From contig JADGCL010000033.1 in NCBI GenBank assembly GCA_015229005.1, forward strand, positions 1-32,766: a DNA stretch of 32,766 nucleotides. Reading direction: 5' to 3'. The translations under genes and the position numbers were made by a program. The stretch's first letter is position 1, and each line of letters opens with the position of its first letter. Of this stretch, positions 8,618-17,592 are shown one piece after another. A model generated the notes under the pieces. That model had not been told where the DNA came from. It saw only the letters and a program-made list of their open reading frames with translations, and did no database searches. Source of the DNA: Magnetococcales bacterium. GTDB lineage: Bacteria > Pseudomonadota > Magnetococcia > Magnetococcales > JADGCL01.

Positions 8618-8926
8618 GTGGTGTGCGCCGGGCTGGAGACGGAGCGCAAGCGGGTGGCCTATCGGGCCTCCCGCCGTTCCATGGCGGAGACCGAACGCAT
8701 TTTTCAGCGATTCCTGGACGCCGAACTGGCGACCCTCGATGGGGAGTCGTGTCGGTCGGTTCTCGAGTTTTTGGAGAGGTCCGATCCGGACATCCTGGAT
8801 TGGTTGTGGGGGGTGAAGTCTCCCCCGGACGGGTTGGCGCATCGCTGGGTGGCGGTTCTTGGTCGCTATCGCGGGGAAGGTGGAGAGCTTGCGATGGCGG
8901 AGCGAGCGCCAGTGGCGGTGGGGTAG
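8618..8926 (+). CDS. sdhE: SdhE/YgfY-like FAD assembly factor
   Basis: SdhE-family proteins (about 80-100 aa) help attach FAD covalently to the flavoprotein subunit of succinate dehydrogenase or fumarate reductase. This 102-aa protein shows the family pattern RKRVAYRASRRSMAETERIF near the N-terminus and LERSDPDILDWLWG near 52-65. The hallmark RGxxE is RSMAE here (about 20-24), so the usual Gly is Ser. The start is GTG (8618), immediately after the duplicated 37-bp block; a GTG at 8621 is also possible. No SDH/FRD structural gene is in the window, but the sucCD and korAB context fits a TCA role. Family assignment is by pattern and is fairly good. Confidence 0.7.
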   Translation: MVCAGLETERKRVAYRASRRSMAETERIFQRFLDAELATLDGESCRSVLEFLERSDPDILDWLWGVKSPPDGLAHRWVAVLGRYRGEGGELAMAERAPVAVG

Positions 8927-9033
8927 CGCCCGGGCGGCATTAGTGAAGGGCGGCAGGTGCGTGTGTGGCCTTGCAGGTTGGTCGGGTCGTGAGGCCTGGG
9001 GATTGGCGACAAGGGAGCGGGGAGTCGGAAAAG

Positions 9034-9675
9034 ATGAATGTTGTGCTGATGGGTCCTCCCGGGGCCGGGAAGGGGACGCAGGCTCGTGAGCTTGCGGTGA
9101 AGTATGGCATACCGCAGCTGTCGACCGGGGATATGCTCCGGGCGGCGGTAAAGGCGGGGAGCCCGGTCGGGCTGAAGGCCAAGGCGGCGATGGAGAGCGG
9201 CGGGCTGGTCAGCGACGAGATAGTGGTGGGGATCATTGCGGATCGGATCACCGAGGCGGATTGCGCGAAGGGGTTCATTCTGGATGGTTTCCCGCGCACG
9301 GTCGCGCAGGCGGAATCGCTGGCGGAGATGTTGAAGAGTCGCTCGCTGAAGATCGATCATGTTATCGATATCACCGCCGATACCGAGGCCTTGGTGGCGC
9401 GGATCACCGGGCGGAGCACCTGTGCCAAGTGTGGCGAGGGGTATCACGATACCCACAAGAAGCCGAAGAAGGCAGGCGCTTGCGACAAGTGTGGCGGGGA
9501 GTTGACTCGCCGGGCGGACGACAACGAAGAGACGGTTCGCAATCGTCTGTCGGTGTACCACAAGCAGACGGCTCCGGTGATCGAGTTCTATCGGGGAGGC
9601 GGGACCTTCAAGGCGGTGGATGGGATGGAGAAGATGGACAAGGTGTTCGCGGCGTTGTGCCGGATTTTGGGTTGA
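9034..9675 (+). CDS. adk: Adenylate kinase, zinc-binding LID type
   Basis: Adk interconverts ATP plus AMP with two ADP. The 213-aa protein has the P-loop GPPGAGKGT (7-15), the [10 protein letters not shown] site (30-36), [10 protein letters not shown] (80-89) and a four-cysteine LID (Cys130/133/150/153) expected to bind zinc. The frame is open upstream to 8965, but [10 protein letters not shown] is the standard N-terminus and the ATG at 9034 has GGGGAG upstream. In a reductive cycle Adk would recycle AMP made by PPi-releasing synthetases, and the downstream pyrophosphatase hppA fits the same energy-saving theme; this link is inference. Confidence 0.95.
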   Translation: MNVVLMGPPGAGKGTQARELAVKYGIPQLSTGDMLRAAVKAGSPVGLKAKAAMESGGLVSDEIVVGIIADRITEADCAKGFILDGFPRTVAQAESLAEMLKSRSLKIDHVIDITADTEALVARITGRSTCAKCGEGYHDTHKKPKKAGACDKCGGELTRRADDNEETVRNRLSVYHKQTAPVIEFYRGGGTFKAVDGMEKMDKVFAALCRILG

Positions 9676-9772
9676 TTTTCGTTTTTCCGGCAACGGCCTG
9701 GGCGCCGGTGCTGGGTGAGTCGTTTGGTGGGGTAGTCACAGGTCATCCTCGAGAGAGAGAAAGGGTTGGGTT

Positions 9773-11845
9773 ATGCAGAGCGAGTTCAGTAACGGGCTCA
9801 TTTTCGCCTTGCTGTGTGGAGCGGCGGCGATCATGTGGGCGTTCAAAAACCGGCAGTGGATTTTGAGTCTGCCTGACGGCGACGACAAGATGCGGGCGAT
9901 CGCGGCGGCGGTGGAAGAGGGCGCGATGGCCTACATGAAGCGCCAGTACACGACCATTGCCTATGTTGGTGGCGTGCTGTTCATCCTGATGGCGTTTGCC
10001 CTGCCGACGACGGCCTCGGCGGTGGGTTTTGCCATCGGCGCGGCGCTGTCCGGGCTTGCCGGCTTTTTCGGCATGAGCATCTCGGTGAAGGCCAACGTCC
10101 GGACCGCCGAGGCGGCCAAGGGCGGGCTGAACGAGGCGCTGAACGTCGCCTTCCGTGGCGGCGCGGTGACCGGGATGCTGGTGGTGGGTCTGGGGTTGGT
10201 GGGTGTGGTCGGTTTCCTCATCTTCCTGCTCAAGACGGGCCATGGGAGCATGTCCGAGAAGCTGAGCCCGCTGGTTGGTCTGGCCTTCGGCGGCTCTCTG
10301 ATCTCGATCTTCGCCCGGCTGGGCGGAGGTATCTTCACCAAGGGGGCCGATGTGGGTGCGGACCTGGTGGGGAAGGTCGAGGCGGGGATTCCCGAGGACG
10401 ATCCGCGTAACCCGGCGGTGATCGCCGACAACGTCGGCGACAACGTCGGCGACTGTGCCGGTATGGCGGCCGATCTTTTCGAGACCTATGCGGTGACGGT
10501 GGTCGCGGCCATCCTGCTGGGGGCCCTGTTGATGCCGGCCTTTGGCAATGCGGTGATTTATCCGGTGGCGTTGGGCGGTGTCTCCATCATCGGTTCCATC
10601 CTCGGTGTTTATTTCGTGAAGGCGAAAGAGGGCGAGAAGATCATGACGGCCCTCTACAAGGGGGTGGTTGCCTCGGCCGTCTTCTCGGCGGTCGCTTTCT
10701 ACCCGGTGACCGTGAAGTTCATGACGGGCAATCCGCTGACGGTCCTTTCGGGTGGTGCGCAGATTCCGGTCACGACCGGGATGTTGTACGGGGCGGCGCT
10801 GATCGGCCTGGCCCTGACCGGGGCTCTGGTGGTGATCACCGAGTACTACACCTCGACCGAGTTTGCGCCGGTGCGTGATATCGCCAAGGCTTCCCAGACC
10901 GGGCATGGGACGAATGTCATCGCCGGCCTGGGTGTTTCCATGAAGGCGACGGCGGCGCCGGTGCTGGCGGTCTGTGTGGCGATCTGGGCTTCCCACGATC
11001 TCGCGGGGCTCTACGGTATTGCCGTCGCTGCGACCTCGATGCTGTCGATGACCGGCATCATCGTGGCGCTCGACGCCTATGGTCCGATCACCGACAACGC
11101 CGGTGGCATCGCGGAGATGGCGGGGCTGCCCTCGGCGATCCGTGACATCACCGATCCTCTGGATGCGGTCGGCAATACCACCAAGGCGGTGACCAAGGGC
11201 TACGCCATCGGTTCCGCCGGTCTGGCGGCGCTGGTGCTCTTCGCCGACTACACCCACGAGCTGGGCAAGGCCACCGGCAATGCCCATGAGGTCTTCGATC
11301 TTTCGAACCACCTGGTGATCATCGGTCTCTTCATTGGCGGTCTTCTGCCCTATCTGTTTGCGGCGATGGGCATGGAGGCGGTCGGCAGGGCTGCCGGGAG
11401 CGTGGTGGTGGAGGTGCGTCGTCAGTTCAAGGAGATCCCCGGCATCATGGAGGGGACCGCCAAGCCCGATTATGGCAAGGCGGTTGACATGCTGACCATC
11501 GCGGCGATCCGTGAGATGGTCACGCCGTCGCTGTTGCCGGTGTTGGCGCCCATCCTGGTCGGGGTGATTTTGGGGCCTCAGGCCCTGGGTGGCATGCTGA
11601 TGGGGACCATCGTCACGGGTATCTTCGTGGCCATCTCGATGACGACCGGTGGCGGTGCCTGGGACAATGCCAAGAAGTATATCGAGAACGGCAACTTCGG
11701 TGGCAAGGGCTCGGACGCGCACAAGGCGGCGGTCACCGGTGATACCGTGGGCGATCCCTACAAGGATACGGCTGGTCCGGCGGTGAACCCGATGATCAAG
11801 ATCGCGAATATCGTGGCTCTTCTCATCGTGGCTCTCATCGTCTGA
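9773..11845 (+). CDS. hppA: K+-independent H+-translocating membrane pyrophosphatase
   Basis: HppA hydrolyses pyrophosphate and pumps protons across the membrane, or makes PPi in reverse. The 690-aa protein is highly hydrophobic with about 16 predicted membrane helices. The catalytic region [20 protein letters not shown] (191-210) continues into the [19 protein letters not shown] motif, and the C-terminal [20 protein letters not shown] motif is present. In [10 protein letters not shown] (about 468-476) Lys471 and Thr474 match the K/T pair of K+-independent H+-pumping enzymes; K+-dependent ones have Ala and Gly/Ala there. The start is the ATG at 9773 after GAGAGAGAAAGG. A strong terminator ends the gene. 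Confidence 0.96.
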   Translation: MQSEFSNGLIFALLCGAAAIMWAFKNRQWILSLPDGDDKMRAIAAAVEEGAMAYMKRQYTTIAYVGGVLFILMAFALPTTASAVGFAIGAALSGLAGFFGMSISVKANVRTAEAAKGGLNEALNVAFRGGAVTGMLVVGLGLVGVVGFLIFLLKTGHGSMSEKLSPLVGLAFGGSLISIFARLGGGIFTKGADVGADLVGKVEAGIPEDDPRNPAVIADNVGDNVGDCAGMAADLFETYAVTVVAAILLGALLMPAFGNAVIYPVALGGVSIIGSILGVYFVKAKEGEKIMTALYKGVVASAVFSAVAFYPVTVKFMTGNPLTVLSGGAQIPVTTGMLYGAALIGLALTGALVVITEYYTSTEFAPVRDIAKASQTGHGTNVIAGLGVSMKATAAPVLAVCVAIWASHDLAGLYGIAVAATSMLSMTGIIVALDAYGPITDNAGGIAEMAGLPSAIRDITDPLDAVGNTTKAVTKGYAIGSAGLAALVLFADYTHELGKATGNAHEVFDLSNHLVIIGLFIGGLLPYLFAAMGMEAVGRAAGSVVVEVRRQFKEIPGIMEGTAKPDYGKAVDMLTIAAIREMVTPSLLPVLAPILVGVILGPQALGGMLMGTIVTGIFVAISMTTGGGAWDNAKKYIENGNFGGKGSDAHKAAVTGDTVGDPYKDTAGPAVNPMIKIANIVALLIVALIV

Positions 11846-11856
11846 TGCGGTTTTTT

Positions 11857-11893
11857 CGGGGGCGCCCTCGCGGCGCCCCCGATTTTTTTTTTT
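11857..11893 (+). terminator. Strong rho-independent terminator of hppA
   Basis: A perfect 10-bp stem CGGGGGCGCC/GGCGCCCCCG (11857-11866 with 11872-11881) closes the loop CTCGC and is followed by A and 11 T (11883-11893). Confidence 0.93.
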
Positions 11894-12061
11894 CGTGCGT
11901 GCGGATTTTTCATGGGATATTTTTTTGATATTCTCTCCTGGTGGCGTTTTTCCCTCGTGCGGACCTGAGGGGCGGAGGAGAATGGCAGGCAAGGGGACCT
12001 TCTATCGGTGCCGATCCGGCGCGACAGGTCGGAGTCGGCCCAATTCGAGAGGGTGTGCGCA

Positions 12062-12295
12062 ATGAGTGTGACCGGGATTGAAAACACCACTGGCCAGGCG
12101 GCGCGTCCTGGGGAGATCGTTTTGCAGAAGATCAAGGCGAGTGCCGAGGCTACCCCGAGGATGTTCGATCAGAAGACCATCGAGGCGAGCAACCATGCTT
12201 CGGAGTACACCCGCAAGGAGGCAAGCCAGTCCTACCGGGTGACCCTCTCTTCGGAGACCTTCGAGAAGGGTGCCGTCTACGCCAAGCCGCGTTGA
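12062..12295 (+). CDS. Small hypothetical protein (77 aa)
   Basis: I do not recognise this protein. It starts MSVTGIENTTGQAA, is hydrophilic with mixed charge, has no Cys, no membrane segment and no signal peptide, and is probably cytoplasmic. The ATG at 12062 is preceded by GAGAGGG (about 12047-12053), a good ribosome site; an ATG-less extension to 12008 is open but lacks such a site. It stands alone between the hppA terminator and a GC-rich hairpin region, so it is probably its own transcription unit. Normal codon use and the ribosome site support it as a real gene. Confidence 0.6.
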   Translation: MSVTGIENTTGQAARPGEIVLQKIKASAEATPRMFDQKTIEASNHASEYTRKEASQSYRVTLSSETFEKGAVYAKPR

Positions 12296-12296
12296 T

Positions 12297-12330
12297 CAGC
12301 AGGGTGTGCTGCGGTCCCTTCGGGTTTTTT
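12297..12330 (+). terminator. Possible terminator after the 77-aa gene
   Basis: Two small hairpins stand in tandem, CAGCA/TGCTG (12297-12311) and CCC-TTC-GGG (12316-12324), followed by six T (12325-12330). The stems are short, so this is a tentative call. Confidence 0.35.
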
Positions 12331-12367
12331 CCCGGCGAGTAGTGCCCGGCGGGGCGCCTGGCAGAGG

Positions 12368-12427
12368 CATGGGGGGGTGATCCGGCCCCCCCTGGCGCTT
12401 CATGGGGTCGTCCCGGCCCCCCCCATG
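12368..12427 (+). promoter_or_regulatory. Competing G-run/C-run hairpins upstream of alaC
   Basis: A single G-rich arm (CATGGGGGGG, 12368-12377) can pair either with the C7 run at 12386-12392 (8-nt loop) or with CCCCCCCATG at 12418-12427 (40-nt loop, 10 bp). The two pairings exclude each other. They sit about 105 bp before the alaC ATG. A regulatory role is only inferred; no leader peptide rich in a regulatory amino acid was seen. Confidence 0.4.
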
Positions 12428-12531
12428 GGCCGCCCCTTCGCTGGGATCGCTTGACTTCGAGCGCTTCTCCTCCGTAGATTCATCCCCCTTGAGCTGTTTC
12501 TCACTCCTTTTCAGTGAATCCTGGGACATTC

Positions 12532-13725
12532 ATGGAAGAGTTTCATCGCATTGCCCGGCTGCCTCCCTATGTTTTCGCCGTCGTCAACGAGCTGAAGCAC
12601 AATGCCCGGCTCCGGGGGGAGGATATCATCGATTTTGGCATGGGAAATCCTGACCAGGCCACTCCCCAGCACATTGTCGACCGCCTTTGCGAGGTGGCCC
12701 AGGAGGGGAGGAATCACCGGTACTCCGTGAGTCGGGGCATTGGCGGATTGCGGAAGGCCGTCTGTGCCTACTACAAGCGCCGTTTCGACGTGGATCTGGA
12801 TCCGGAGACCGAGGCGATCGTGAGCATCGGTTCCAAGGAGGGGCTGTCGCACTTGGCGTTGGCCATGGCCAATCCCGGGTTGATGGTCATGGTGCCGAAC
12901 CCGACCTATCCGATCCATGTCTATGCCTTTGTGCTGGCAGGGGCGGATATCAGCCATGTCCCGATCGGTCCGGGTATCGACTTTTTCGAAGAGTTGACCC
13001 GGGCGATGCGCAACACTTGGCCCCGGCCGAGCGTGTTGGTGATCAATTTTCCCTCCAATCCGACTGCCCAGGTGGTCGATCTGGATTTTTACCAGAGGGT
13101 TTATGATTTTGCCGAGGAACACAATCTGCTGGTGATCTCGGACATCGCTTACGCGGAGATCTGCTTCGACGGCTACCGGGCCCCCAGCATGCTGCAGATA
13201 CCCGGGGCGAAGTCGCGGGTGGTCGAGTTCTATTCGCTCTCCAAGACCTACAACATGCCGGGCTGGCGGGTTGGATTTGCGGTGGGGAATCGCCGCCTGG
13301 TGGGCGCCCTTTCCAAGATCAAGTCCTATCTGGATTACGGGATATTCCAGCCGTTGCAGATTGCGGCGACGGTGGCGTTGAACGGGCCGCAGGATTGTGT
13401 CGAGGAGATCCGGGAGCGGTATCGGCTGCGGCGGGACGTGTTGCTGGAGGGGTTGGGTCGTGCGGGCTGGGTGATCGAGCCTCCCAAGGCGTCGATGTTC
13501 GTCTGGGCGCGGATCCCCGAGGAGTTCCGGGGCCTGGGTTCTCTGGAGTTTTCCAAGCTCCTGATCAAGGAGGCGAAGGTGGCGGTCAGTCCCGGGGTCG
13601 GTTTCGGGCAGATGGGGGACGACTTTGTCCGCATCGCCCTGATCGAGAATCGTCACCGGACGCGGCAGGCCATTCGCAGCATTCGCAAGTTTTTGAACGC
13701 GGGAGGCGATGTGGCGTCGGATTGA
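12532..13725 (+). CDS. alaC: AlaC-type pyridoxal-phosphate aminotransferase
   Basis: This is a 397-aa fold-type I aminotransferase very close in pattern to E. coli AlaC, a glutamate-pyruvate (alanine) transaminase. Seen: RLPPYVF near 9-15, [13 protein letters not shown] (33-45), [11 protein letters not shown] (98-108), [12 protein letters not shown] (122-133), [10 protein letters not shown] (171-180), the PLP-lysine motif [12 protein letters not shown] with Lys238, and the C-terminal [11 protein letters not shown]. The ATG at 12532 gives the usual N-terminus; a GTG at 12514 in frame is an alternative, and both have weak ribosome sites. hom follows, an order (alaC-hom-recJ region) known from many proteobacteria. 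LL-diaminopimelate aminotransferase is a relative, but the motifs favour AlaC. Confidence 0.88.
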   Translation: MEEFHRIARLPPYVFAVVNELKHNARLRGEDIIDFGMGNPDQATPQHIVDRLCEVAQEGRNHRYSVSRGIGGLRKAVCAYYKRRFDVDLDPETEAIVSIGSKEGLSHLALAMANPGLMVMVPNPTYPIHVYAFVLAGADISHVPIGPGIDFFEELTRAMRNTWPRPSVLVINFPSNPTAQVVDLDFYQRVYDFAEEHNLLVISDIAYAEICFDGYRAPSMLQIPGAKSRVVEFYSLSKTYNMPGWRVGFAVGNRRLVGALSKIKSYLDYGIFQPLQIAATVALNGPQDCVEEIRERYRLRRDVLLEGLGRAGWVIEPPKASMFVWARIPEEFRGLGSLEFSKLLIKEAKVAVSPGVGFGQMGDDFVRIALIENRHRTRQAIRSIRKFLNAGGDVASD

Positions 13726-13747
13726 GCGGGTTGGGAGCGGGGCGATT

Positions 13748-13776
13748 GGGCGGGGCGGTTGGGCGGGGCGGTTGGG
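13748..13776 (+). repeat. 13-bp tandem repeat with G-quadruplex potential before hom
   Basis: GGGCGGGGCGGTT occurs twice in tandem (13748-13760 and 13761-13773) and is followed by GGG. The G runs (GGG, GGGG, GGG, GGGG) have 1-, 5- and 1-base loops and meet a G-quadruplex pattern. The repeat lies in the 73-bp alaC-hom gap, just ahead of the hom ribosome site. Confidence 0.75.
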
Positions 13777-13798
13777 AAAGAAGGGGGGTGGGTCTTTG

Positions 13799-15109
13799 GT
13801 GGAGGAGCTGCGCATAGGGGTGCTTGGGTTCGGGACGGTGGGGACGGGGACCGTGCGGTTGTTGTTGACTAACGGCGAACTCTTGGCCCAGCGGACCGGG
13901 GTCCGTTTTCGTCTGGTGCGGATTGCGACGTTGGATCCGCAGGGGGATCGTGGGCTCGATCTTGCGGGGATCGAGGTGACCGACGATGCCTGGAAGGTGG
14001 TTGACGGCGACGATATTGATGTGGTGGTCGAGGTGATGGGCGGGCTGGAGCCTGCCGGTTCCCTGGTCCTGCGGGCATTGCGGAACGGCAAGCCGGTGGT
14101 GACGGCCAACAAGGCCCTTCTGGCGCAGCGCGGGGAGGGGCTGATCGCGGAGGCGCTTCGTTCCGGGGTGGAGCTTGGTTTCGAGGCGGCGGTCGCTGGC
14201 GCCGTTCCGGTGATCAAGGCGCTGAAGGAGAGCTTGGCGGCCAACCGTATCCAGCAGGTCTACGGCATCCTGAACGGAACCTGCAATTATATTCTCACGG
14301 AGATGCGGGAGAAGGGGCTTCCCTTCGCAACGATCCTCGGGGAGGCGCAGAGGCTGGGATTTGCCGAGGCCGACCCCTCCTTCGACGTGGATGGCATCGA
14401 CGCGGCTCACAAGCTGACGATTCTTGCCTCTCTCGCCTTCGGGACGCCATTGGACTTCGAGCGGGTCACGGTCGAGGGGATCCGCCACATCTCCGATGTT
14501 GACATTGCCTGGGCCACGGAGATGGGATACCGCATCAAGCTGTTGGCGGTGGCGCGGCGTTCCGGGGATGAGATCGAGCTGGGGGTGCGTCCGGTCCTGG
14601 TCGCCGATGCGAGTATGGTGGCGACGGTCGAGGGGGTTTTCAACGCCGTTTTCATCGAGGGGGATTTCTCCGGGACCACGATGTACTATGGTCGCGGCGC
14701 GGGTGAGCGACCGACGGCCAGCGCAGTGGTGGCCGATCTGGTGGAGATCGGGCGCAACCGCCGCTCCGGGGCCCGGGGGCGGGTCCCGACACTTTCGATC
14801 CTGCCGCAGCACCTTGTACCGCTGCCGGTGCGGGACTCTCGGGAGCAGAGTGGCGAGTATTATATCCGGCTTGAGGTGAGGGACCGCCCCGGAGTTCTGG
14901 CGCAACTCACGGAGGTGTTGGCCCGTTTTGGTATTTCCATTGATGCCATTCACCAGAAGGGGCGTTCGCAGGAGAGCGCCGTGCCGCTGGTGATGGTTAC
15001 CCATGAGACGACGGAGAGGCAGGTTCGGGATGCCCTGGTGCAGATTGCCGCTCTGGATCCCGTCAGCGAGCCCCCCCGCCTGATCCGCATCGAGAGCGGG
15101 CTGGCGTAG
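13799..15109 (+). CDS. hom: Homoserine dehydrogenase
   Basis: Hom reduces aspartate semialdehyde to homoserine for threonine, methionine and isoleucine synthesis. The 436-aa protein begins LRIGVLGFGTVGTGTV (dinucleotide-binding GFGTVG at 10-15), has VVTANKALLAQRG (near 100), the catalytic ILNGTCNYILTEM stretch (near 156-168), EADPSFDVDGIDAAHKL (near 188-205), and a C-terminal ACT domain (IRLEVRDRPGVLAQL) for amino-acid feedback. I chose the GTG at 13799, preceded by AAGGGGGG (about 13781-13788), as it gives the normal N-terminus. The frame is open to an ATG at 13709 inside alaC, but the added residues are only Gly/Arg filler from the G-rich repeat. thrC, often next to hom, is not here. Confidence 0.95.
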   Translation: MEELRIGVLGFGTVGTGTVRLLLTNGELLAQRTGVRFRLVRIATLDPQGDRGLDLAGIEVTDDAWKVVDGDDIDVVVEVMGGLEPAGSLVLRALRNGKPVVTANKALLAQRGEGLIAEALRSGVELGFEAAVAGAVPVIKALKESLAANRIQQVYGILNGTCNYILTEMREKGLPFATILGEAQRLGFAEADPSFDVDGIDAAHKLTILASLAFGTPLDFERVTVEGIRHISDVDIAWATEMGYRIKLLAVARRSGDEIELGVRPVLVADASMVATVEGVFNAVFIEGDFSGTTMYYGRGAGERPTASAVVADLVEIGRNRRSGARGRVPTLSILPQHLVPLPVRDSREQSGEYYIRLEVRDRPGVLAQLTEVLARFGISIDAIHQKGRSQESAVPLVMVTHETTERQVRDALVQIAALDPVSEPPRLIRIESGLA

Positions 15110-15176
15110 TCCGTCAGTCGCAGTCCTCCCGCGTTCCTTTGTTTGTGAGCCTTTCCCTGGTTTCGCCGATGGCAAA

Positions 15177-16964
15177 ATGAGCGCGTGCGCCCCCTGTTCG
15201 GTGACTGGTCGCCTCTGGCGTTTTCGTGGTCTTCCGGAGCACGGGCACGAGCTTTTGGCCGGGGAATTGGGGCTTCCTCCCCTGTTTGCGCCGCTGCTGG
15301 CCTCGCGCCGTCTGGAGACGGCAGCGGCGGCGTCGGCCTTTCTGTCGCCGGGATTGGGGAGGTTGGTCGATCCGCTGGGTCTGGGCGGGATGGAGGCGGC
15401 GGTGGGGCGCTTGGCGGCGGCCCTGGAAGGTGGGGAGTCGGTTGCGGTCTTCGGCGATTATGATGTGGATGGGGCGACCTCGACGGCCCTGCTGGTGCGC
15501 TATTTTCGAGCCCTTGATCGCAAGCTCAGGGTCTACATCCCCGACCGGTTGACCGAGGGTTACGGCCCCAATCCGCAAGCGATGGCATTGCTGGCCGCCG
15601 AAGGTGTGCGGCTGATCGTGACGGTGGATTGCGGGACCACGGCGGGTGAATCCCTGGAAGTCGCCGCCGGGCTGGGGGTGGATGTCATCGTGACCGACCA
15701 TCACCAGGGGATTGGCGAGGCCCCGAAAGCAGTGGCGGTGGTCAATCCCAATCAGTCGGGGGATGGTTTCCCGCACAAGGAATTGGCGGGTGTCGGGGTT
15801 GCCTTCTATCTCCTGATGGCACTGAACCGGGAGCTTAGGAATCGGGGTTGGTTTCTGGCGGGTCGTCGCGAGCCGGATCTGAAGGGTTTGCTGGATCTGG
15901 TAGCCCTGGGGACGATTGCCGATGTGGCGCCGCTGACGGGGATGAACCGGCATTTGGTTGCGGTCGGGTTGCGGCAGGCGCTCCGCTCGCGCCACCCGGG
16001 GCTGGTGGCGCTGATGCGTGGTCTCCGGCTGGATGGTGGTTTGAGTGTGGGACAGGTCGGTTTTCATCTGGCGCCCCGGATCAATGCCGGTGGTCGGTTG
16101 GGCCAGGGGGACCTTGGTTGGTCGCTGTTGGCCACCGATGACCAGGCCGAGGCCGAGGCGATAGCGGCGATACTGGAGCAGTCCAACAAGGAGCGTCGGC
16201 AGATCGAGGAGCGGATCCTTGGGGAGGCCGTGGCCCGGATCGAGTCGGAGGGGTTGGCCGAGTTGCGCCGGGGCCTGGTGGTGGCCGGGAGGGACTGGCA
16301 TCCGGGGGTGGTGGGGATCATTGCCTCGCGCCTGGCGGAGCGCTATCACCGCCCGACGGTGGTGATCGGTCTGGATGGAGGGGAATCGGTTCGGGGCTCG
16401 GGGCGGTCGATTCCCGGAGTCGATCTCCTGGCGGCGATTCAGGCATGCTCGGGTTATTTGCAGCGGTTTGGGGGGCACAAGGTGGCGGCCGGGGTCACGT
16501 TGCGAGCGGAGGTGGTCGACGACTTCGCCCTGGCCTTCGATCAGGCCGTTCGGGAGGGGAATGATCCCGAGGTTTTTCGGCCTTTTCTGGCGGTCGATGC
16601 AGCTCTTCCGCTCCGGGAGGTGGGGCCGGGTCTGTTCGAGGGGCTTGACCGGTTGCGTCCCTTCGGGCGGGGGAATCCTGAACCGGTTTTTGTCCTGGAG
16701 GATATGGCGGTCGAGTCCGCCAGGGTACTCAAGGAGCGTCACCTCAAGTGCGTATTGCGGGATCCTCGGGACGGGACGAGCATCGAGGCCATTGCCTTCG
16801 GAGTGTTTCCGGGGCCCCTGGGTGAGGGGTTGCGGCGGGCTTATCGGGGGGTTGACCTTGCCGGGACGTTGGGGCTCAACTCCTTCCAGGGGCGGCAATC
16901 GCCGCAGTTTTTGATCAAGGATCTCCGCATTGCCGACGTTGGGGGGCGGATGGGATCGGCGTAG
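15177..16964 (+). CDS. recJ: Single-stranded-DNA-specific exonuclease RecJ
   Basis: RecJ is a 5'-3' ssDNA exonuclease in RecF-pathway recombination and mismatch repair. The 595-aa protein has all DHH-family motifs: DYDVDGATS (94-102), the DCGTT segment (151-155) and DHH (174-176), with a further LDLVALGTIADVAPL segment. It also has the DHHA1 domain with GSGRSIPGVDLL and FGGHKVAAGVT, plus a C-terminal OB-like domain. Length is normal. The ATG at 15177 overlaps the stop of a three-codon ATG GCA AAA TGA mini-frame (15169-15180), and no strong ribosome site is visible. hom is 67 bp upstream, so the two may be co-transcribed. A multi-hairpin repeat begins 6 bp after the stop. Confidence 0.95.
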   Translation: MSACAPCSVTGRLWRFRGLPEHGHELLAGELGLPPLFAPLLASRRLETAAAASAFLSPGLGRLVDPLGLGGMEAAVGRLAAALEGGESVAVFGDYDVDGATSTALLVRYFRALDRKLRVYIPDRLTEGYGPNPQAMALLAAEGVRLIVTVDCGTTAGESLEVAAGLGVDVIVTDHHQGIGEAPKAVAVVNPNQSGDGFPHKELAGVGVAFYLLMALNRELRNRGWFLAGRREPDLKGLLDLVALGTIADVAPLTGMNRHLVAVGLRQALRSRHPGLVALMRGLRLDGGLSVGQVGFHLAPRINAGGRLGQGDLGWSLLATDDQAEAEAIAAILEQSNKERRQIEERILGEAVARIESEGLAELRRGLVVAGRDWHPGVVGIIASRLAERYHRPTVVIGLDGGESVRGSGRSIPGVDLLAAIQACSGYLQRFGGHKVAAGVTLRAEVVDDFALAFDQAVREGNDPEVFRPFLAVDAALPLREVGPGLFEGLDRLRPFGRGNPEPVFVLEDMAVESARVLKERHLKCVLRDPRDGTSIEAIAFGVFPGPLGEGLRRAYRGVDLAGTLGLNSFQGRQSPQFLIKDLRIADVGGRMGSA

Positions 16965-16970
16965 CGTCTG

Positions 16971-17128
16971 CTAGCAGCCCGTTGATAAACGGGCTGCGCC
17001 GGCCAAGGATGGCCGGCCAAATTCAACGGAACGGTGTAACCCGTTGAATTTGTGAGGGAAGGCAAAACCGCGTTTTGCCTTCCCGGGTTGAAAAAGTCCA
17101 TGGATGGACTTTTTCAACGGGCTGCTAG
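16971..17128 (+). mobile_element. MITE-like 158-bp element with 15-bp terminal inverted repeats
   Basis: The ends CTAGCAGCCCGTTGA (16971-16985) and its exact reverse complement (17114-17128) bound a block tiled by five perfect hairpins. These are 10 bp with loop GATA (16974-16997), 7 bp (16998-17017), 11 bp (17019-17051), 13 bp with loop CGC (17056-17084) and 14 bp with loop TGGA (17087-17118). It carries no transposase and no clear target-site duplication. Such elements are usually moved in trans or arise as REP-like repeats. It can also act as the transcription stop after recJ. Confidence 0.8.
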
Positions 17129-17148
17129 AGTTCATGGAAGGATGGTGC

Positions 17149-17571
17149 ATGGGGGATCCTCCTGCCTTTTATTTCAAGCAATCCGGGGTGGTTCCCTTCC
17201 GTCGTCAGGCGGGGGGCGGGGTCGAGGTTCTTCTGATCACCTCCCGCAAGGGCAGCCATTGGATCATTCCCAAGGGGATTGTCGACAAAGGGCTGACGCC
17301 CGTGGAATCCGCAGCCAAGGAGGCCTGGGAGGAGGCCGGGGTTCGGGGAACGGTCGGCGGGCGGCTTTTGGGCTCCTACCAGTACGCCAAATGGGGGGGA
17401 ACCTGCACCGTCGCCGTCTATGCCATGGAGGTTCATACGGTTGCCGATTCGTGGCTGGAGTCTTTCCGTGAACGGCGGTGGTTCTCCCTGGCGACGGCGA
17501 TCGAGCAGGTACACGAGAAGCGGTTGAAGAAGATCCTGGGTGTGTTCGGGCGAATTGTGGGCGAAGAGTGA
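17149..17571 (+). CDS. NUDIX hydrolase
   Basis: This is a 140-aa single-domain NUDIX protein with the IPKG entry and box GIVDKGLTPVESAAKEAWEEAGV. The C-terminal half KEAWEEAGV fits REUXEEXGU with Lys for Arg, while the usual first Glu of GX5E is Leu, as in some DIPP-like members from alphaproteobacteria. It hydrolyses a nucleoside diphosphate linked to another group; the substrate is unknown. I chose the ATG at 17149 because GGAAGG (about 17136-17141) is well spaced. In-frame ATGs at 17134 and 17104 exist, but the latter lies inside the repeat element and would add residues encoded by it. The peroxiredoxin gene follows after 21 bp. Confidence 0.85.
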   Translation: MGDPPAFYFKQSGVVPFRRQAGGGVEVLLITSRKGSHWIIPKGIVDKGLTPVESAAKEAWEEAGVRGTVGGRLLGSYQYAKWGGTCTVAVYAMEVHTVADSWLESFRERRWFSLATAIEQVHEKRLKKILGVFGRIVGEE

Positions 17572-17592
17572 TCGCGAGGAGGCGAAGGGTCC

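Noticed and set aside
9743-11992. 749-aa open frame on the - strand across hppA
   Set aside because: It is an antisense shadow with His/Arg/Asp-rich low-complexity sequence, and it runs through a perfect terminator.
13709-13798. Upstream start for homoserine dehydrogenase
   Set aside because: The added 30 residues are Gly/Arg filler from a G-rich repeat and the normal family N-terminus starts at 13799.
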